A stretch of DNA of 64,000 bases from Sphingomonadaceae bacterium OTU29LAMAA1 (GTDB lineage: Bacteria; Pseudomonadota; Alphaproteobacteria; Sphingomonadales; Sphingomonadaceae), in assembly GCA_024072375.1 (NCBI GenBank), contig CP099617.1:1-64000 (forward strand). Reading direction: 5' to 3'. Every line of letters starts with the position of its first letter. The stretch's first letter is position 1. A program made the position numbers and the translations under genes. A model generated the notes under the pieces. That model worked only from the letters and a program-made list of their open reading frames with translations. It ran no database searches and was not told where the DNA came from. Shown here piece after piece: positions 38,201-46,831 of this stretch.

Positions 38201-38530
38201 GACCTGCGCCCGCGCAAAATATATATCGGTCTTCTCACCGAAAACCGCTGTGATCTGGGCAAAGCCATTGCGGCTTAGCGAGCGGGTATATTCAAGGCCG
38301 GGAATGCCCGCGAGCGCGGTTTCGACCGTGAACGCAACCTGCTTCTCGATCTGATCGGGAGAGAGGGCAGGAGCAACGACGTTGATCTGCACCTGGTTGT
38401 TGGTGATGTCGGGAACGGCGTCGATCGGAAGCTGACGCAGCGCGCCGATCCCGAGCAATGCAGCCGCGATGGTGAGAAGCAGGACAAGCCAACGCTTCTC
38501 GACGGAGAGGGTGACGATGCGACCGATCAT
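35297..38530 (-). CDS. czcA: CzcA-type heavy-metal RND efflux pump
   Basis: 1077 residues, the inner-membrane proton-driven pump of a CzcCBA tripartite system. The HME-RND marker GALDFGLIVDGAVIIVEN carries the acidic proton-relay residues, and IAVWLSKR-type linkers and two large periplasmic domains are present. Expected substrates are Co2+, Zn2+, Cd2+ or Ni2+. It follows czcB by three bases and precedes zip. Confidence 0.94.
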   Translation of the reverse strand: MIGRIVTLSVEKRWLVLLLTIAAALLGIGALRQLPIDAVPDITNNQVQINVVAPALSPDQIEKQVAFTVETALAGIPGLEYTRSLSRNGFAQITAVFGEKTDIYFARAQVAERLRTAEEDLPEGVNPEMGPIATGLGDIFMWTVEYRELDQVHHRNGEPGLQRDASYITPEGDHLVSDADKATYLRTVQDWIVTPQLKSTAGLAGVDSLGGYTKEYLVVPDIQRMAAMRLTLRDLTTALQRSNTSAGAGVVNRNGEGLAVRSDGRVRNADELARTVVATRESVPILLNQIATVRTGQALRMGSASENGHEVVVGTAVMRIGENSRTVSTGVAERLTQIGRSLPVDVVVKPVMNRTELVNSTISTVARNLAEGAVLVIVVLFALLGNFRAALIAACVIPITMLLTSIGMLKAGVSANLMSLGALDFGLIVDGAVIIVENALRRLGEAQHGRDDVLTIEQRLGIVAASAREMIRPSVYGQAIIILVYAPLLTFTGVEGKMFEPMALTVIIALVFAFILSLTFIPAAIAIWLSKRVEEKESRVVTFLRQRYEPGLDAAMRRPTLTIGIAIGALALAGAAFTTLGQEFLPQLDEGNILVQAVRIPGTSVDQSQAMQFQVEKALAEAPEVRFAFSRTGTSEIASDPMPPNATDTFVILKPKKEWPDPGLSKEELVERLEKRLSTLPGNAYEITQPIQMRFNELIAGVRGDIAIKVFGDDFGEMNATADRIAGILRKTRGAADVRVEQTEGLPMLDIRPNRIAMSRVGVTAGDVQDTVAAAIGGRQAGVIFEGDRRFPVVIRMAESSRSDLTAVAQVPVPTGSGGFVPLSTVADIAVVDGPNQISRENGKRRVVVQANVRDRDVAGVVADARSAIDAQVKLPPGTYLEWGGQFENLASARDRLSVVVPICFVVIMFLLYGALGSVRDALIVFTGVPLALVGGILALVLRGMPFSISAAVGFIALSGVAVLNGLVMVSSIHDLMRQGMDRAVAAHQGALARLRPVAMTALVASLGFVPMALGHGAGAEVQKPLATVVIGGLISATLLTLFVLPTLYARFGRRELPAPSGGHIELPPLAHDSVRA

Positions 38531-38533
38531 GGC

Positions 38534-39703
38534 TCAGTCCTCATCCCCGCCTGCGCCCTTGCCGAGTTCGGCCTTGAGCGTGAAGCTGTTGGTGGAAGCA
38601 ATGCGCTCCGAGCCGGTAAGGCCTGCCGTTACCGTGACCTGTCCGCCATTGGTGCGACCAAGCGTCACCGGAATTGCCCGGAAACCCGTCGCGGTCCGGA
38701 CGAACACAAACGACTTGTCCTCGATCATCTGCACTGCGGCCGATGGTACAGCGACGGTGCGGTCCCCGGTCGCAGGAACGAGGATCGATACGTTGACCGT
38801 CTCACCAACGCGCCATGTGCTGCCGGCGTTGTCGAGGGTGGCGATCACCGGCACCAATCGGGTCGTCTCGTCCAGAATGGGGGACACGAACGTGACGCGC
38901 CCCTCCTGACGCCGCCCCGGTGCCGTCACTTCGACACGCACGCCGGGTTTCACCCGACCGGCATCCGTGGGAACGAGTGATGTGGTGACCGTGACCTTCG
39001 ACAGGTTGGCGACACGGAACAGCTCTGCATCGGCCGCGACTGCCTGCCCGAGGGTCGCCGATCGCGCGATCACTTGGCCGGCGATCGGCGAGCGGACCGC
39101 GATGCGGTTGAGCGCGCCGCCTCCGCTGCCCGTCGCTGACAACTGCTGCTGCGCCAGGCGAAGGGCAATGCTGGCCTCCGTTGCGGCCGTTCGCGCCGCG
39201 ACCAGATCCTGCTCCGGCGAAACGCGTTCGGCGAACAGGCGCTGTTCGCGGCGAAGGTTCGATTGGGCGAGTGCGGAACGCGCGCGCGCGGCCTCTACCT
39301 CCGCTTTCAGTGATGCCGCTTCCCGGCTTTCGATGATAGCCAGCGGGTCGCCCCGGCTAACTGACTGCCCGAGATTGCGGGTGAGGGAAACGAGCCGACC
39401 GCCTACGGAGGTGGACACGACCTGCACACCCTGAGGATCGCCCTCGATCGTCGCCGATAGCTCGATCGCTCCGGCCACGCCGCCTACTGTCGGACGCGTG
39501 ACCTCTATCCCGGCATCCGCGATCTGCTGCGCGGACAGGGTGACGATATCCTTCGGACCCTCCTTAGCTTCGCCGGCCTCGGCACCTTCTGTCTTCTCGG
39601 CTCCGGCTTTCTCACCGGCCTCGCTATTGCCACCCCCGCCGCATCCGGCAAGGAGGATAGCCAGGGTCACAGGCGCGAGCGCCCTCATGATGGTCTTCGT
39701 CAT
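38534..39703 (-). CDS. czcB: CzcB-type membrane fusion protein
   Basis: 389 residues. A lipobox (LLAGC, Cys21) suggests lipid anchoring. The order is: acidic N-terminal extension, barrel-sandwich halves around a coiled-coil hairpin (SREAASLKAEVEAARARSALAQSNLRREQ), then a beta-barrel and membrane-proximal domain. Links CzcA to CzcC. Four-base overlap with czcC. Confidence 0.92.
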   Translation of the reverse strand: MTKTIMRALAPVTLAILLAGCGGGGNSEAGEKAGAEKTEGAEAGEAKEGPKDIVTLSAQQIADAGIEVTRPTVGGVAGAIELSATIEGDPQGVQVVSTSVGGRLVSLTRNLGQSVSRGDPLAIIESREAASLKAEVEAARARSALAQSNLRREQRLFAERVSPEQDLVAARTAATEASIALRLAQQQLSATGSGGGALNRIAVRSPIAGQVIARSATLGQAVAADAELFRVANLSKVTVTTSLVPTDAGRVKPGVRVEVTAPGRRQEGRVTFVSPILDETTRLVPVIATLDNAGSTWRVGETVNVSILVPATGDRTVAVPSAAVQMIEDKSFVFVRTATGFRAIPVTLGRTNGGQVTVTAGLTGSERIASTNSFTLKAELGKGAGGDED

Positions 39704-40965
39704 TGATTGGTTTCCTCGGGCGAGGGCGCTGCGGCAACGAGCCGTTCGAGGCGTGCCTTGGCGTCGTGATAGGTGGCGAGCGCATCGATCGCGGCGGTTC
39801 GTGTTTCGGACAGGGTACGTTCGGCATCAAGCAAATCGAGTTGACCGAACTTACCCTCCCGGTAGCCAATCCGGGCGATCCGAGCGGCTTCGCTTGCCGA
39901 TGCCAATGCTGGCCCGCTCGCGTTGCGAGCGGTCGTCGCGGCATTCGCGACGTTCGCCTGTGCGCTTGCGATGTCCTGCGCGGTATCCAGCTCGGCCGCG
40001 CGACGTAGCGCCTGCGCCTGATCGGTCTGCGCCCGCGCCTGCGCCACTGCCGCCTTGCCGTTGTTGAACAGCGGAAACGGGATCGACAGGCCGAACACCG
40101 CTGCCACGTCGTTCGTAGCCTCAAGCCGTCGTGCGCTGGCGCTGAGTGTCACGTCGGGAATGCGCTGCGACCTGGCAAGCCGCACCTGGGCCTCTGCCGT
40201 TGTCACGTCCGCACGTGTCGCCGCCAATGCCAGCGTCCCTGCGGTCTCGATCGGCCGTGCCGGACCAAAGCCCTCCACACGGCCGAACCACGCCAAGTCC
40301 AACGATCCTGTGAGAGGTTGGCCGATCCGTCGGGCGAGATTGCTCCGAGCGACCTCGGCAAGCCGCTCTGAGCGCTCCACAGCCGTCTCCGCGTTGATCC
40401 GCAATACATCGGCGCGCTGCTGTTCGAGCGGTGATGCTCGCCCCGCTTGAACGCGGACGCCGGCTGCGCGCGATGCTTCGCGGGCAATACCGGCTTGCTC
40501 GCGCGCGGTCACAAGTCGGCATTCCGCTGCGGTTGCCTCGATGTAGAGCTGCGTGATGGCAAGCCGTAGATCAGCCTCGGCCAGCGCCGTGCCTATCCGC
40601 GCTCGATTACCGATTGCATCCGCGACGGCGATCCGTGCCGATCGTTTGCCACCCAGCTCGATCGGTAGTGCCAATCCTGCTGTTGTCTCGGCGCTGCGAA
40701 GGCCGCGATATTGACCGCTGCCGGCAATGTTCTCGGTTTCGGCTATGATCGACGGGTTCGGCCGGTAGCCGGCAACCTTGCGGCCTGCTTCAGCTGCCCG
40801 GACGCCAGCCGTGGCGGCCTCAAGGCTGGGGGCGCTGGCTCCGGCAAGTGAAAGCGCCTGCTCAAGGGTGAGCGGGGGATTGGTCGATGCTGGATCGGCT
40901 GACTGCGCCTGTGCGATCGACGCGCACGACGCCACGGCCAATAAGGCCGCAATAAAACGGTGCAT
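39700..40965 (-). CDS. czcC: CzcC-type outer-membrane efflux protein
   Basis: 421 residues of the TolC/OMF family with a signal peptide (1-20, ending AQAQS) and two repeats of long coiled-coil helices (LEQALSLAGASAPSLEAATAGVRAAEAG and the matching later segment). Forms the outer-membrane channel. First gene of the pump proper, 66 bp after the His-rich gene. Confidence 0.92.
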   Translation of the reverse strand: MHRFIAALLAVASCASIAQAQSADPASTNPPLTLEQALSLAGASAPSLEAATAGVRAAEAGRKVAGYRPNPSIIAETENIAGSGQYRGLRSAETTAGLALPIELGGKRSARIAVADAIGNRARIGTALAEADLRLAITQLYIEATAAECRLVTAREQAGIAREASRAAGVRVQAGRASPLEQQRADVLRINAETAVERSERLAEVARSNLARRIGQPLTGSLDLAWFGRVEGFGPARPIETAGTLALAATRADVTTAEAQVRLARSQRIPDVTLSASARRLEATNDVAAVFGLSIPFPLFNNGKAAVAQARAQTDQAQALRRAAELDTAQDIASAQANVANAATTARNASGPALASASEAARIARIGYREGKFGQLDLLDAERTLSETRTAAIDALATYHDAKARLERLVAAAPSPEETNQ

Positions 40966-41031
40966 GGGTAACGGACTCCTGACGAACCTTGGGCGTCCGC
41001 ACGGGCTTTCCCGGCGGAATTAAGGCGTTGG

Positions 41032-41367
41032 TCAGGCTTGGGGAGGACGTAGGGCTGGGTCCGACGCTACCGGGGCCTTGGGCGCATTGCGCCACACCGA
41101 CGCAGTCATACGAACGCTGCTGGCTGGTCCGGTTGAATCGGACGCGATCGGCACGCCGACATGATGGCCGTGGCAACCGCCATGATGGTGAGGATACGCC
41201 TTGTCGGCGTCTGCCGGCACTTGGTCGGCGTCACCGTCGCAATGATCGAGGGAGCTGACCGCTGTGGTATCAACGCACGTCACGCCTTCGGTCGCATGCG
41301 CGACTGATCCAAGCCCGAGCATAAGCACTAGCATGAAACTGAGGAACAGGGCGGAAAGGCGGTGCAT
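41032..41367 (-). CDS. Small exported His-rich protein (CzcI-like position)
   Basis: 111 residues from ATG 41367 (an in-frame ATG at 41400 is possible). A hydrophobic signal (LSALFLSFMLVLMLGLGSVAHA) is followed by two Cys near the mature start (VTCVDT, DHCDGD) and a His cluster YPHHHGGCHGHHVG. It occupies the place of czcI in czc operons. Periplasmic divalent-metal binding is likely; regulation of the pump is possible. Confidence 0.7.
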   Translation of the reverse strand: MHRLSALFLSFMLVLMLGLGSVAHATEGVTCVDTTAVSSLDHCDGDADQVPADADKAYPHHHGGCHGHHVGVPIASDSTGPASSVRMTASVWRNAPKAPVASDPALRPPQA

Positions 41368-41386
41368 CGGCCCGCGCCTTAGCAGC

Positions 41387-42049
41387 TTACCGACTGCCAT
41401 GTAACGACTGCTGGTAAGTAGCGAGGGCGGGTGAAGGCTCGCTACGCATTTCGGCGCGTGCCTGCCGCATGATCTGAACACCGCCCGATATTCCCAAAAC
41501 AGCCATCAAGGTGGCGACGGCAAGATCAGGCCACGCACTGTTGAGGCCGAACACCCCGCCTGCGGCTAGCACGACGGCAATGTTCCCGATCGCGTCATTG
41601 CGCGAGCAAATCCATACCGACCTCATGTTCGCGTCACCGCTTCGGAAGCGGTACAGCATGACCGCGACGACAAGGTTCGCGATCAGCGCGGCGATGCCGA
41701 CCACACCCATAATGTCGGCATGGGGCGTCGCGTCGTGGAGCGCACCCCATCCCGCCGCGAACAGGACATAGACGCCTAGCAAAGCAAGCGTCGCCCCCTT
41801 CAACATCGCAGCGCGTGCGCGCCAGGCTATCGCCATTCCGGCAACACCAAGACTGATTGCGTAGTTCGCGGTGTCACCAAAAAAGTCGAGCGCGTCGGCT
41901 TGGAGCGCCTTCGATCCGCCCGTGATGCCGGCTATGATCTCGATAACGAACATGCCGCCATTGACGGCAAGCGCGATCCATAGCGCCCGGCGCCACTTTG
42001 GATCGTTGAGAGTACCCGCCTTGTCGGACGCGCAGCTTGTGCAGGCCAT
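41387..42049 (-). CDS. Cation diffusion facilitator (CzcD/DmeF-like)
   Basis: 220 residues from ATG 42049, preceded by a short frame extension. Six membrane helices; the metal site motif DALDFFGDTANYAIS supplies the paired Asp residues and SRNDAIGNIAVVLAA the second set. An N-terminal Cys pair (ACTSCAS) is unusual. Exports divalent metal in exchange for protons. First gene of the minus-strand metal operon, directly under the MerR-type operator. Confidence 0.88.
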   Translation of the reverse strand: MACTSCASDKAGTLNDPKWRRALWIALAVNGGMFVIEIIAGITGGSKALQADALDFFGDTANYAISLGVAGMAIAWRARAAMLKGATLALLGVYVLFAAGWGALHDATPHADIMGVVGIAALIANLVVAVMLYRFRSGDANMRSVWICSRNDAIGNIAVVLAAGGVFGLNSAWPDLAVATLMAVLGISGGVQIMRQARAEMRSEPSPALATYQQSLHGSR

Positions 42050-42082
42050 GTTCGCCACCTCGATAGAATCGATCTGACAGCC

Positions 42083-42113
42083 TATATGCACCCTCTAGTC
42101 GCTAGAGGGTCAA
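42083..42113 (-). promoter_or_regulatory. MerR-type operator/promoter for the metal operon
   Basis: On the minus strand TTGACC (42113-42108) and CATATA (42088-42083) are separated by 19 bp, the stretched spacing that MerR-family activators need. Between and overlapping them is a perfect 9-bp inverted repeat ACCCTCTAG-CGA-CTAGAGGGT (42090-42110), close to the ZntR/CadR/PbrR consensus. It lies between the divergent CDF and MerR genes. Confidence 0.85.
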
Positions 42114-42118
42114 GCGCT

Positions 42119-42523
42119 GTGTCTGAGAAACTGACAATCGGAAAATTGGCTGGTGCGACTGGCACGAAGGTCGAAACGATCCGCTACTATGAGCAGATTG
42201 GCTTGCTGCCGGCACCTGCGCGATCGGCGGGGAACTATCGGACCTATGAGGGTGCGCACCTGCGCCGCCTGTCCTTCATTCGTCGTGCCCGCGATCTTGG
42301 CTTCTCGATCGACCAAGTACGCGAGTTGATGGGGCTTGCCGATCGACGAGATCAGTCCTGCATCGCTGTTGATGTCGTTGCCAATCAACACCGCGACGCG
42401 ATCAGGCGTAAGATTGCCGATCTCACCGCACTGGCTGGTGAACTCGATGCGCTGATAGATTCCTGTAGCCGGAACACCGTCGCCGACTGTCGGATCATCG
42501 AAGCCCTTGCGCCTCCTGAGTAG
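42119..42523 (+). CDS. MerR-family metal-responsive regulator (CadR/PbrR-like)
   Basis: 134 residues from GTG 42119. The winged helix is LTIGKLAGATGTKVETIRYYEQIGLLPAPARSAGNYRTY; the dimerisation helix follows, and metal-binding Cys are placed as in the family: DQSCIAVD near 79 and the C-terminal loop SCSRNTVADC. Activates the divergent CDF-czc operon through the distorted operator when Cd, Pb, Zn or Co is present. Confidence 0.9.
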   Translation: MSEKLTIGKLAGATGTKVETIRYYEQIGLLPAPARSAGNYRTYEGAHLRRLSFIRRARDLGFSIDQVRELMGLADRRDQSCIAVDVVANQHRDAIRRKIADLTALAGELDALIDSCSRNTVADCRIIEALAPPE

Positions 42524-42681
42524 TCCCATAGGACTTAACGGCTTCGTGTGACGGATCCTTTGCCAGGCGTCGCCAGCAATCATCATATAAGTCGAGGGTT
42601 TTGCGATGCCCGCGACACTGCTACCGAGATCGTGATGCTAAGACAGAAACCCTGATACTTACCCCTGCAGTGAGAAATCGA

Positions 42682-42831
42682 CGGTGTCGTTTGATTGGGT
42701 GCCGTATGGTCCTCCTTGGCTGGGACTTCAGCCGGACCAAGGCAACAAATAGCCCCGAATTCTATGGATCATCTATTGATCTAAAAAGGACCGGCCTGGA
42801 AGGATGCGCTGGGGGCATACCCAAAAAGCAC
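42682..42831. repeat. 150-bp direct repeat, copy B
   Basis: Partner of 29841-29990, same orientation and length. The hairpin TGGTCC...GGACCA is kept although flanking bases differ, and the ends GTGTCGTTT... and ...CATACCCAAAAAGCAC match. It is the only structure I see in the 535-bp stretch 42524-43058 between the MerR gene and ietA. Confidence 0.75.
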
Positions 42832-43058
42832 CGACCGGGACGGCGGTGATCTCGCTTGAGGGCAATAGCGGTATGTAGATCGAGCTTGGGTCCGCGTGTC
42901 TGCCCGGCAGCCACTGTGCGGAACTCGTTGTCACATTGATGGAACGACGATAGAACGGCCAGTACTTGGGAGCAGTCGACCAAAGCGCGTCTTCCGAGCG
43001 TTGCCGCAACAGACAGCGCGAGATAAGGCATGATGGGGCATCGTACAGGCGAATTAGC

Positions 43059-44039
43059 GTGACAAAGGCGACTCATTTCGTCGCGCTGCTGCAGAGTCAC
43101 ATCGATGGCGATGACGAGCAGTTTCTCAGTGTCGCGATGCAGGCGGCCGCTAATGAAGCGCGCCTTGGCCATGGCAAGGTCGCTCAGCAGCTGCGCGAGA
43201 TGGTGGATGATGCCCGAGCACGGGGCAAGACAAAAGCGCGGGCGCATGCCGTTCCCCTTGTTCAGCCTCGTGGCGAGTTGGCGAGTCTGGTCGCTGCCAA
43301 ATATGTCGATACGCGGCTATCGAGTATGGTCCTCCCAGTTGAGTTGCGAGATCGTCTTCAAAGGGTAATCCTCGAGCAGCGGCAGGTGCATCGCTTGCGC
43401 CAGCATGGTTTGCAGCCGCGCCGCAAGCTTCTGCTCATAGGCCCGCCTGGAGCAGGTAAGACGATGACCGCGGCAGCCATCGCCGGCGAGCTTAAGCTTC
43501 CATTGTTTTCGGTCCTCTTGGACGGGCTGCTAACAAAGTTCATGGGCGAGACAGCCTCGAAGCTTCGCACGGTCTTTTCAGCGATGACCGAGACTAGAGG
43601 CGTTTATTTCTTTGACGAGTTCGATGCGATTGGAGCACGCCGTGGCGAACGCAACGATGTAGGAGAAATCCGGCGCGTTCTAAACTCCTTTCTGCAGTTC
43701 TTGGAAGAGGATGACAGCGAAGGATTGATCGTTGCTGCGACCAACCATCCCGAGCTCTTGGACCCAGCGCTCTTCCGGCGCTTCGACGACGTGATTGAAT
43801 ACACCCTGCCAGACGCGCAGGTAGCTCGGGCGATCCTTGAAGCTCGGCTATCGGCCTTCGACACGGCTTCCGTGTCTTGGGAAGACGCAACCGAAGGGGT
43901 TGATGGGCTAAGTCAGGCAGACCTTTCTCGTGTTGCGGACGAAGCAGCAAAAAGGACGTTGCTCGCAGGGCGTGACGGCGTGGAGACAGCGGATCTTTTC
44001 GCTGCGATCGCTGAGCGGAAGGCGGCGGCTCGTCGGTAA
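43059..44039 (+). CDS. ietA: AAA+ ATPase of an IetAS system
   Basis: 326 residues from GTG 43059 (the frame is open upstream to 42966 without a better start). Walker A GPPGAGKT at 128-135, Walker B VYFFDEFDAIGARR, and a FtsH/Spastin-like order including SRVADEAAKR helices near the end. Two bp precede the subtilase gene. AAA+ ATPase plus S8 protease is the composition of ietAS, described as a plasmid toxin-antitoxin pair in Agrobacterium and as an anti-phage system; the match is by gene order and domain content. Confidence 0.85.
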   Translation: MTKATHFVALLQSHIDGDDEQFLSVAMQAAANEARLGHGKVAQQLREMVDDARARGKTKARAHAVPLVQPRGELASLVAAKYVDTRLSSMVLPVELRDRLQRVILEQRQVHRLRQHGLQPRRKLLLIGPPGAGKTMTAAAIAGELKLPLFSVLLDGLLTKFMGETASKLRTVFSAMTETRGVYFFDEFDAIGARRGERNDVGEIRRVLNSFLQFLEEDDSEGLIVAATNHPELLDPALFRRFDDVIEYTLPDAQVARAILEARLSAFDTASVSWEDATEGVDGLSQADLSRVADEAAKRTLLAGRDGVETADLFAAIAERKAAARR

Positions 44040-44041
44040 GA

Positions 44042-46543
44042 ATGGCAGACGAACAAGCGCGGCCGCATCCGCATATCTATCTTCGGGATACAGGCACGCG
44101 GCGGGGTTACACAGCCTACCAGGCGGGCGGTGATGGCGGCGGTGGACTGCCGCAGCGCGATCGGGTTGGCCATGCAAATGCCCTAACCCAAGCCCTGACG
44201 GCGGTTGTGCAGCAAGGCGAGACGGTCCTCGCAAACCGGGACGCGAATATCGCTGCTGGAGAAAAAGGCTTCTATGTCGAGTTCACTCTGCCTTCGGGCC
44301 AGGCGGACATCGTCGACAAGCTGGAGAACCGACGGGGCCGCTTTCCGATTGAACTAGTGAACGTGCACCCGGCGGAGGAGGGGCAGGTTTCGGCAACCGT
44401 GTTCGTTCCCGAGGCGCAGAAGGACTATTACCTTAAAAAAGTTGCGGCCTATCGTGACGACGACAATGTCACCTACAAAACACACGACGACGGCTCCGTC
44501 GAAGAGCTTCGCAAGCCAAAAAATCAGCGCCTCATCGCGTCGATCGAAACCGCGCGTTTAGCGGTCGCTCGATCCTTCTACACCGACCAGGCTAACTTGT
44601 TTCCCGCGCCGGGGGGCGAGGCCTGGTGGGAGGTGTGGGTTCGCAAAGGAACAAAGGGGTCGTTCGACAAGGCCGCGCAGGCGCTTGGCATGGTCACACG
44701 CGAGCATACCCTCGAGTTCGCTGAACGTGATGTGGTTATCGCTAAAGGTACGCCTGAGCAGCTCGGACGAGTGATCGCCAACACTGACAGCGTTGCCGAG
44801 CTCCGTCTCGCGCGAGACACGCCCTCGCTTTTTATGGGCATGGATGGTGCTGAGCAACGAACGTGGAGCGCAGATCTAGCAAAGCGGCTCGTGCCGATCG
44901 ATGACGAAGCCCCGGCCGTATGCCTGCTAGATTCCGGTACGACCATCAACCATCCTTTGATCAAACCTTACCTTCTACCTGTTGATCAGCAGGCATTCGA
45001 CGCCGCTTGGAATGCTGAGGATGTCAGTGCACAAGGTCACGGAGGTCACGGTACGCAGATGTCGGGGACATCGCTGTACGGCGACCTTATGGAAGTACTT
45101 GATGGGACCGGGCCGATCGTCGTCCGGCACCGGTTGGAGTCAGTAAAGATCCTGCCGGATCACGGCGCCAATGCCCCGGATTTATATGGTGCAATCACTG
45201 CTCAGGCGATTGCGCGAGCAGAGATTGCTGCGCCAAATCGACCAAGAGCTATCTGTCTAGCGGTTACAAGCCTAGGCGATCACGGTCGCGGCCGACCATC
45301 GGCATGGTCGGCCAAGCTAGATGCGATCACCTTTGGTCGCGACGAGGTGCAACGCTTCATTGCGGTCGCTGCTGGCAATATCCGCGAGGCGATCGTTGCG
45401 GCAGACTATCCAGCACGCAACGATACAATGCCGATCGAAAATCCGGCTCAAGCATGGAATGCGTTGACTGTTGGAGCGTACACTGAGCGCACGCTCATTT
45501 CGGATCCGACTTATGCCGGCTGGAATGCGCTTGGTGCCGCCGGTGACATCATGCCGCGGAGCCGAACCTCCGTCAGCTGGATTCGAGAATGGCCTTTGAA
45601 GCCCGATGTTGTGTTCGAGGGCGGAAACATAGGCCATGATCCAGCGACGGGGCAGGGCGATCATGTTGATGACCTCGCCTTACTGACCACATATCGCACG
45701 ATCGCCGAGCGACCTTTCACGACAACCGGTGACACCAGCGCGGCTACTGCGCTTGCCGCCCGAATGGCGGCACAGATCATGGCGGAAAAGCCAACATTGT
45801 GGCCGGAGACGGTACGCGGTCTCATCGTTCACTCCGCAGAGTGGACCGATGCTATGCGTGCCAATCAGAACACCATTGGCAAGCCTGCTCTTGTGCGTCG
45901 CTACGGCTTTGGCGTTCCTTCCTTAGCGCGTGCTCTCGGCAGCCTCGATCACGATCTAACTATTGTTACCGAAGACGAGATCGTGCCATTCAAGATGAAG
46001 GGTGGAGCAGCGATTACGGACGAGTTGGCAGTCCACCAGCTTCCGTGGCCGAGAGGCGCACTGCTCGCACTTGATCCTGCGACGCTTGTCCAACTGCGAA
46101 TAACCTTGAGCTATTTCATAGAGCCTAACCCTGGTGAGCGGGGATTGTCACGACGTCACGTTTACGCAAGCCATGGATTACGCTTCGACCTAAAGCATGC
46201 GGATGACTCACTAGATACTTTTATTCGACGTAGAACGTCTGAGGCAGGTGCTCGACCTGCAAGGCGCGCGGCGTCGGATGCCGGCTGGACTATCGGTCCT
46301 CAGTTGCGAAATAGAGGATCGTTGCACGCCGATATTTGGGAAGGCACCGCGACGGAGCTTGCCGCTCGTGACGCGATCATCGTCTATCCAACAGGGGGGT
46401 GGTGGAGAGAAAATGTTGCGAAGGGCCATGCGGGGGAGGCGGTACGATATAGCCTGATCGCGAGCATCCGCGCGGCACCAGGAACAGAACTGTACACCGA
46501 GGTTACTGCCCAAGTCGCGCCTGAGGTCGCCATCGAGATCTAG
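44042..46543 (+). CDS. ietS: Subtilisin-like serine protease of an IetAS system
   Basis: 833 residues, no signal peptide, so cytoplasmic. The S8 triad is intact: Asp297 in VCLLDSGTTINHP, His336 in GHGGHGTQMSG, Ser566 in TTGDTSAATALAARM. A 290-residue N-terminal region of unknown fold and a 250-residue C-terminal region flank the protease. In the known system the protease is the harmful part and the ATPase restrains or triggers it; substrate unknown. The gene is less GC-rich than the chromosome around it. Confidence 0.85.
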   Translation: MADEQARPHPHIYLRDTGTRRGYTAYQAGGDGGGGLPQRDRVGHANALTQALTAVVQQGETVLANRDANIAAGEKGFYVEFTLPSGQADIVDKLENRRGRFPIELVNVHPAEEGQVSATVFVPEAQKDYYLKKVAAYRDDDNVTYKTHDDGSVEELRKPKNQRLIASIETARLAVARSFYTDQANLFPAPGGEAWWEVWVRKGTKGSFDKAAQALGMVTREHTLEFAERDVVIAKGTPEQLGRVIANTDSVAELRLARDTPSLFMGMDGAEQRTWSADLAKRLVPIDDEAPAVCLLDSGTTINHPLIKPYLLPVDQQAFDAAWNAEDVSAQGHGGHGTQMSGTSLYGDLMEVLDGTGPIVVRHRLESVKILPDHGANAPDLYGAITAQAIARAEIAAPNRPRAICLAVTSLGDHGRGRPSAWSAKLDAITFGRDEVQRFIAVAAGNIREAIVAADYPARNDTMPIENPAQAWNALTVGAYTERTLISDPTYAGWNALGAAGDIMPRSRTSVSWIREWPLKPDVVFEGGNIGHDPATGQGDHVDDLALLTTYRTIAERPFTTTGDTSAATALAARMAAQIMAEKPTLWPETVRGLIVHSAEWTDAMRANQNTIGKPALVRRYGFGVPSLARALGSLDHDLTIVTEDEIVPFKMKGGAAITDELAVHQLPWPRGALLALDPATLVQLRITLSYFIEPNPGERGLSRRHVYASHGLRFDLKHADDSLDTFIRRRTSEAGARPARRAASDAGWTIGPQLRNRGSLHADIWEGTATELAARDAIIVYPTGGWWRENVAKGHAGEAVRYSLIASIRAAPGTELYTEVTAQVAPEVAIEI

Positions 46544-46688
46544 CGGCGACGCTAGATGCAGCGGCGCGCAAACATAGCGGCCGCTCGCAATCAAGATTTC
46601 GTGCTTACATTATCCGTTGCGGGTGGATACCAACGGCGGGTTCCGCTTTTGCGTTTGGCTGTCCCATTTCTCCGTTTCCACAGGGCCA

Positions 46689-46725
46689 TTTCGGGAAAGA
46701 GCAATCGGGAACACATTTCGGGAAA
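46689..46725. repeat. Short TTTCGGGAAA direct repeats
   Basis: TTTCGGGAAA occurs at 46689-46698 and 46716-46725, 27 bp apart, with ATCGGGAA between them and again near 46787. The 288-bp stretch 46544-46831 holds no supported gene. The repeats could be operator half-sites or chance; no further evidence. Confidence 0.3.
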
Positions 46726-46831
46726 CGGCTGCTTCCATGCCAACCAGCGGACCCTGCAAACGTCAGCCGTCCCAACCATCCTTCCTAATCGGGAATGTCG
46801 GATCGGCCGCTCCCGGCGCAGTCTCAGACGC

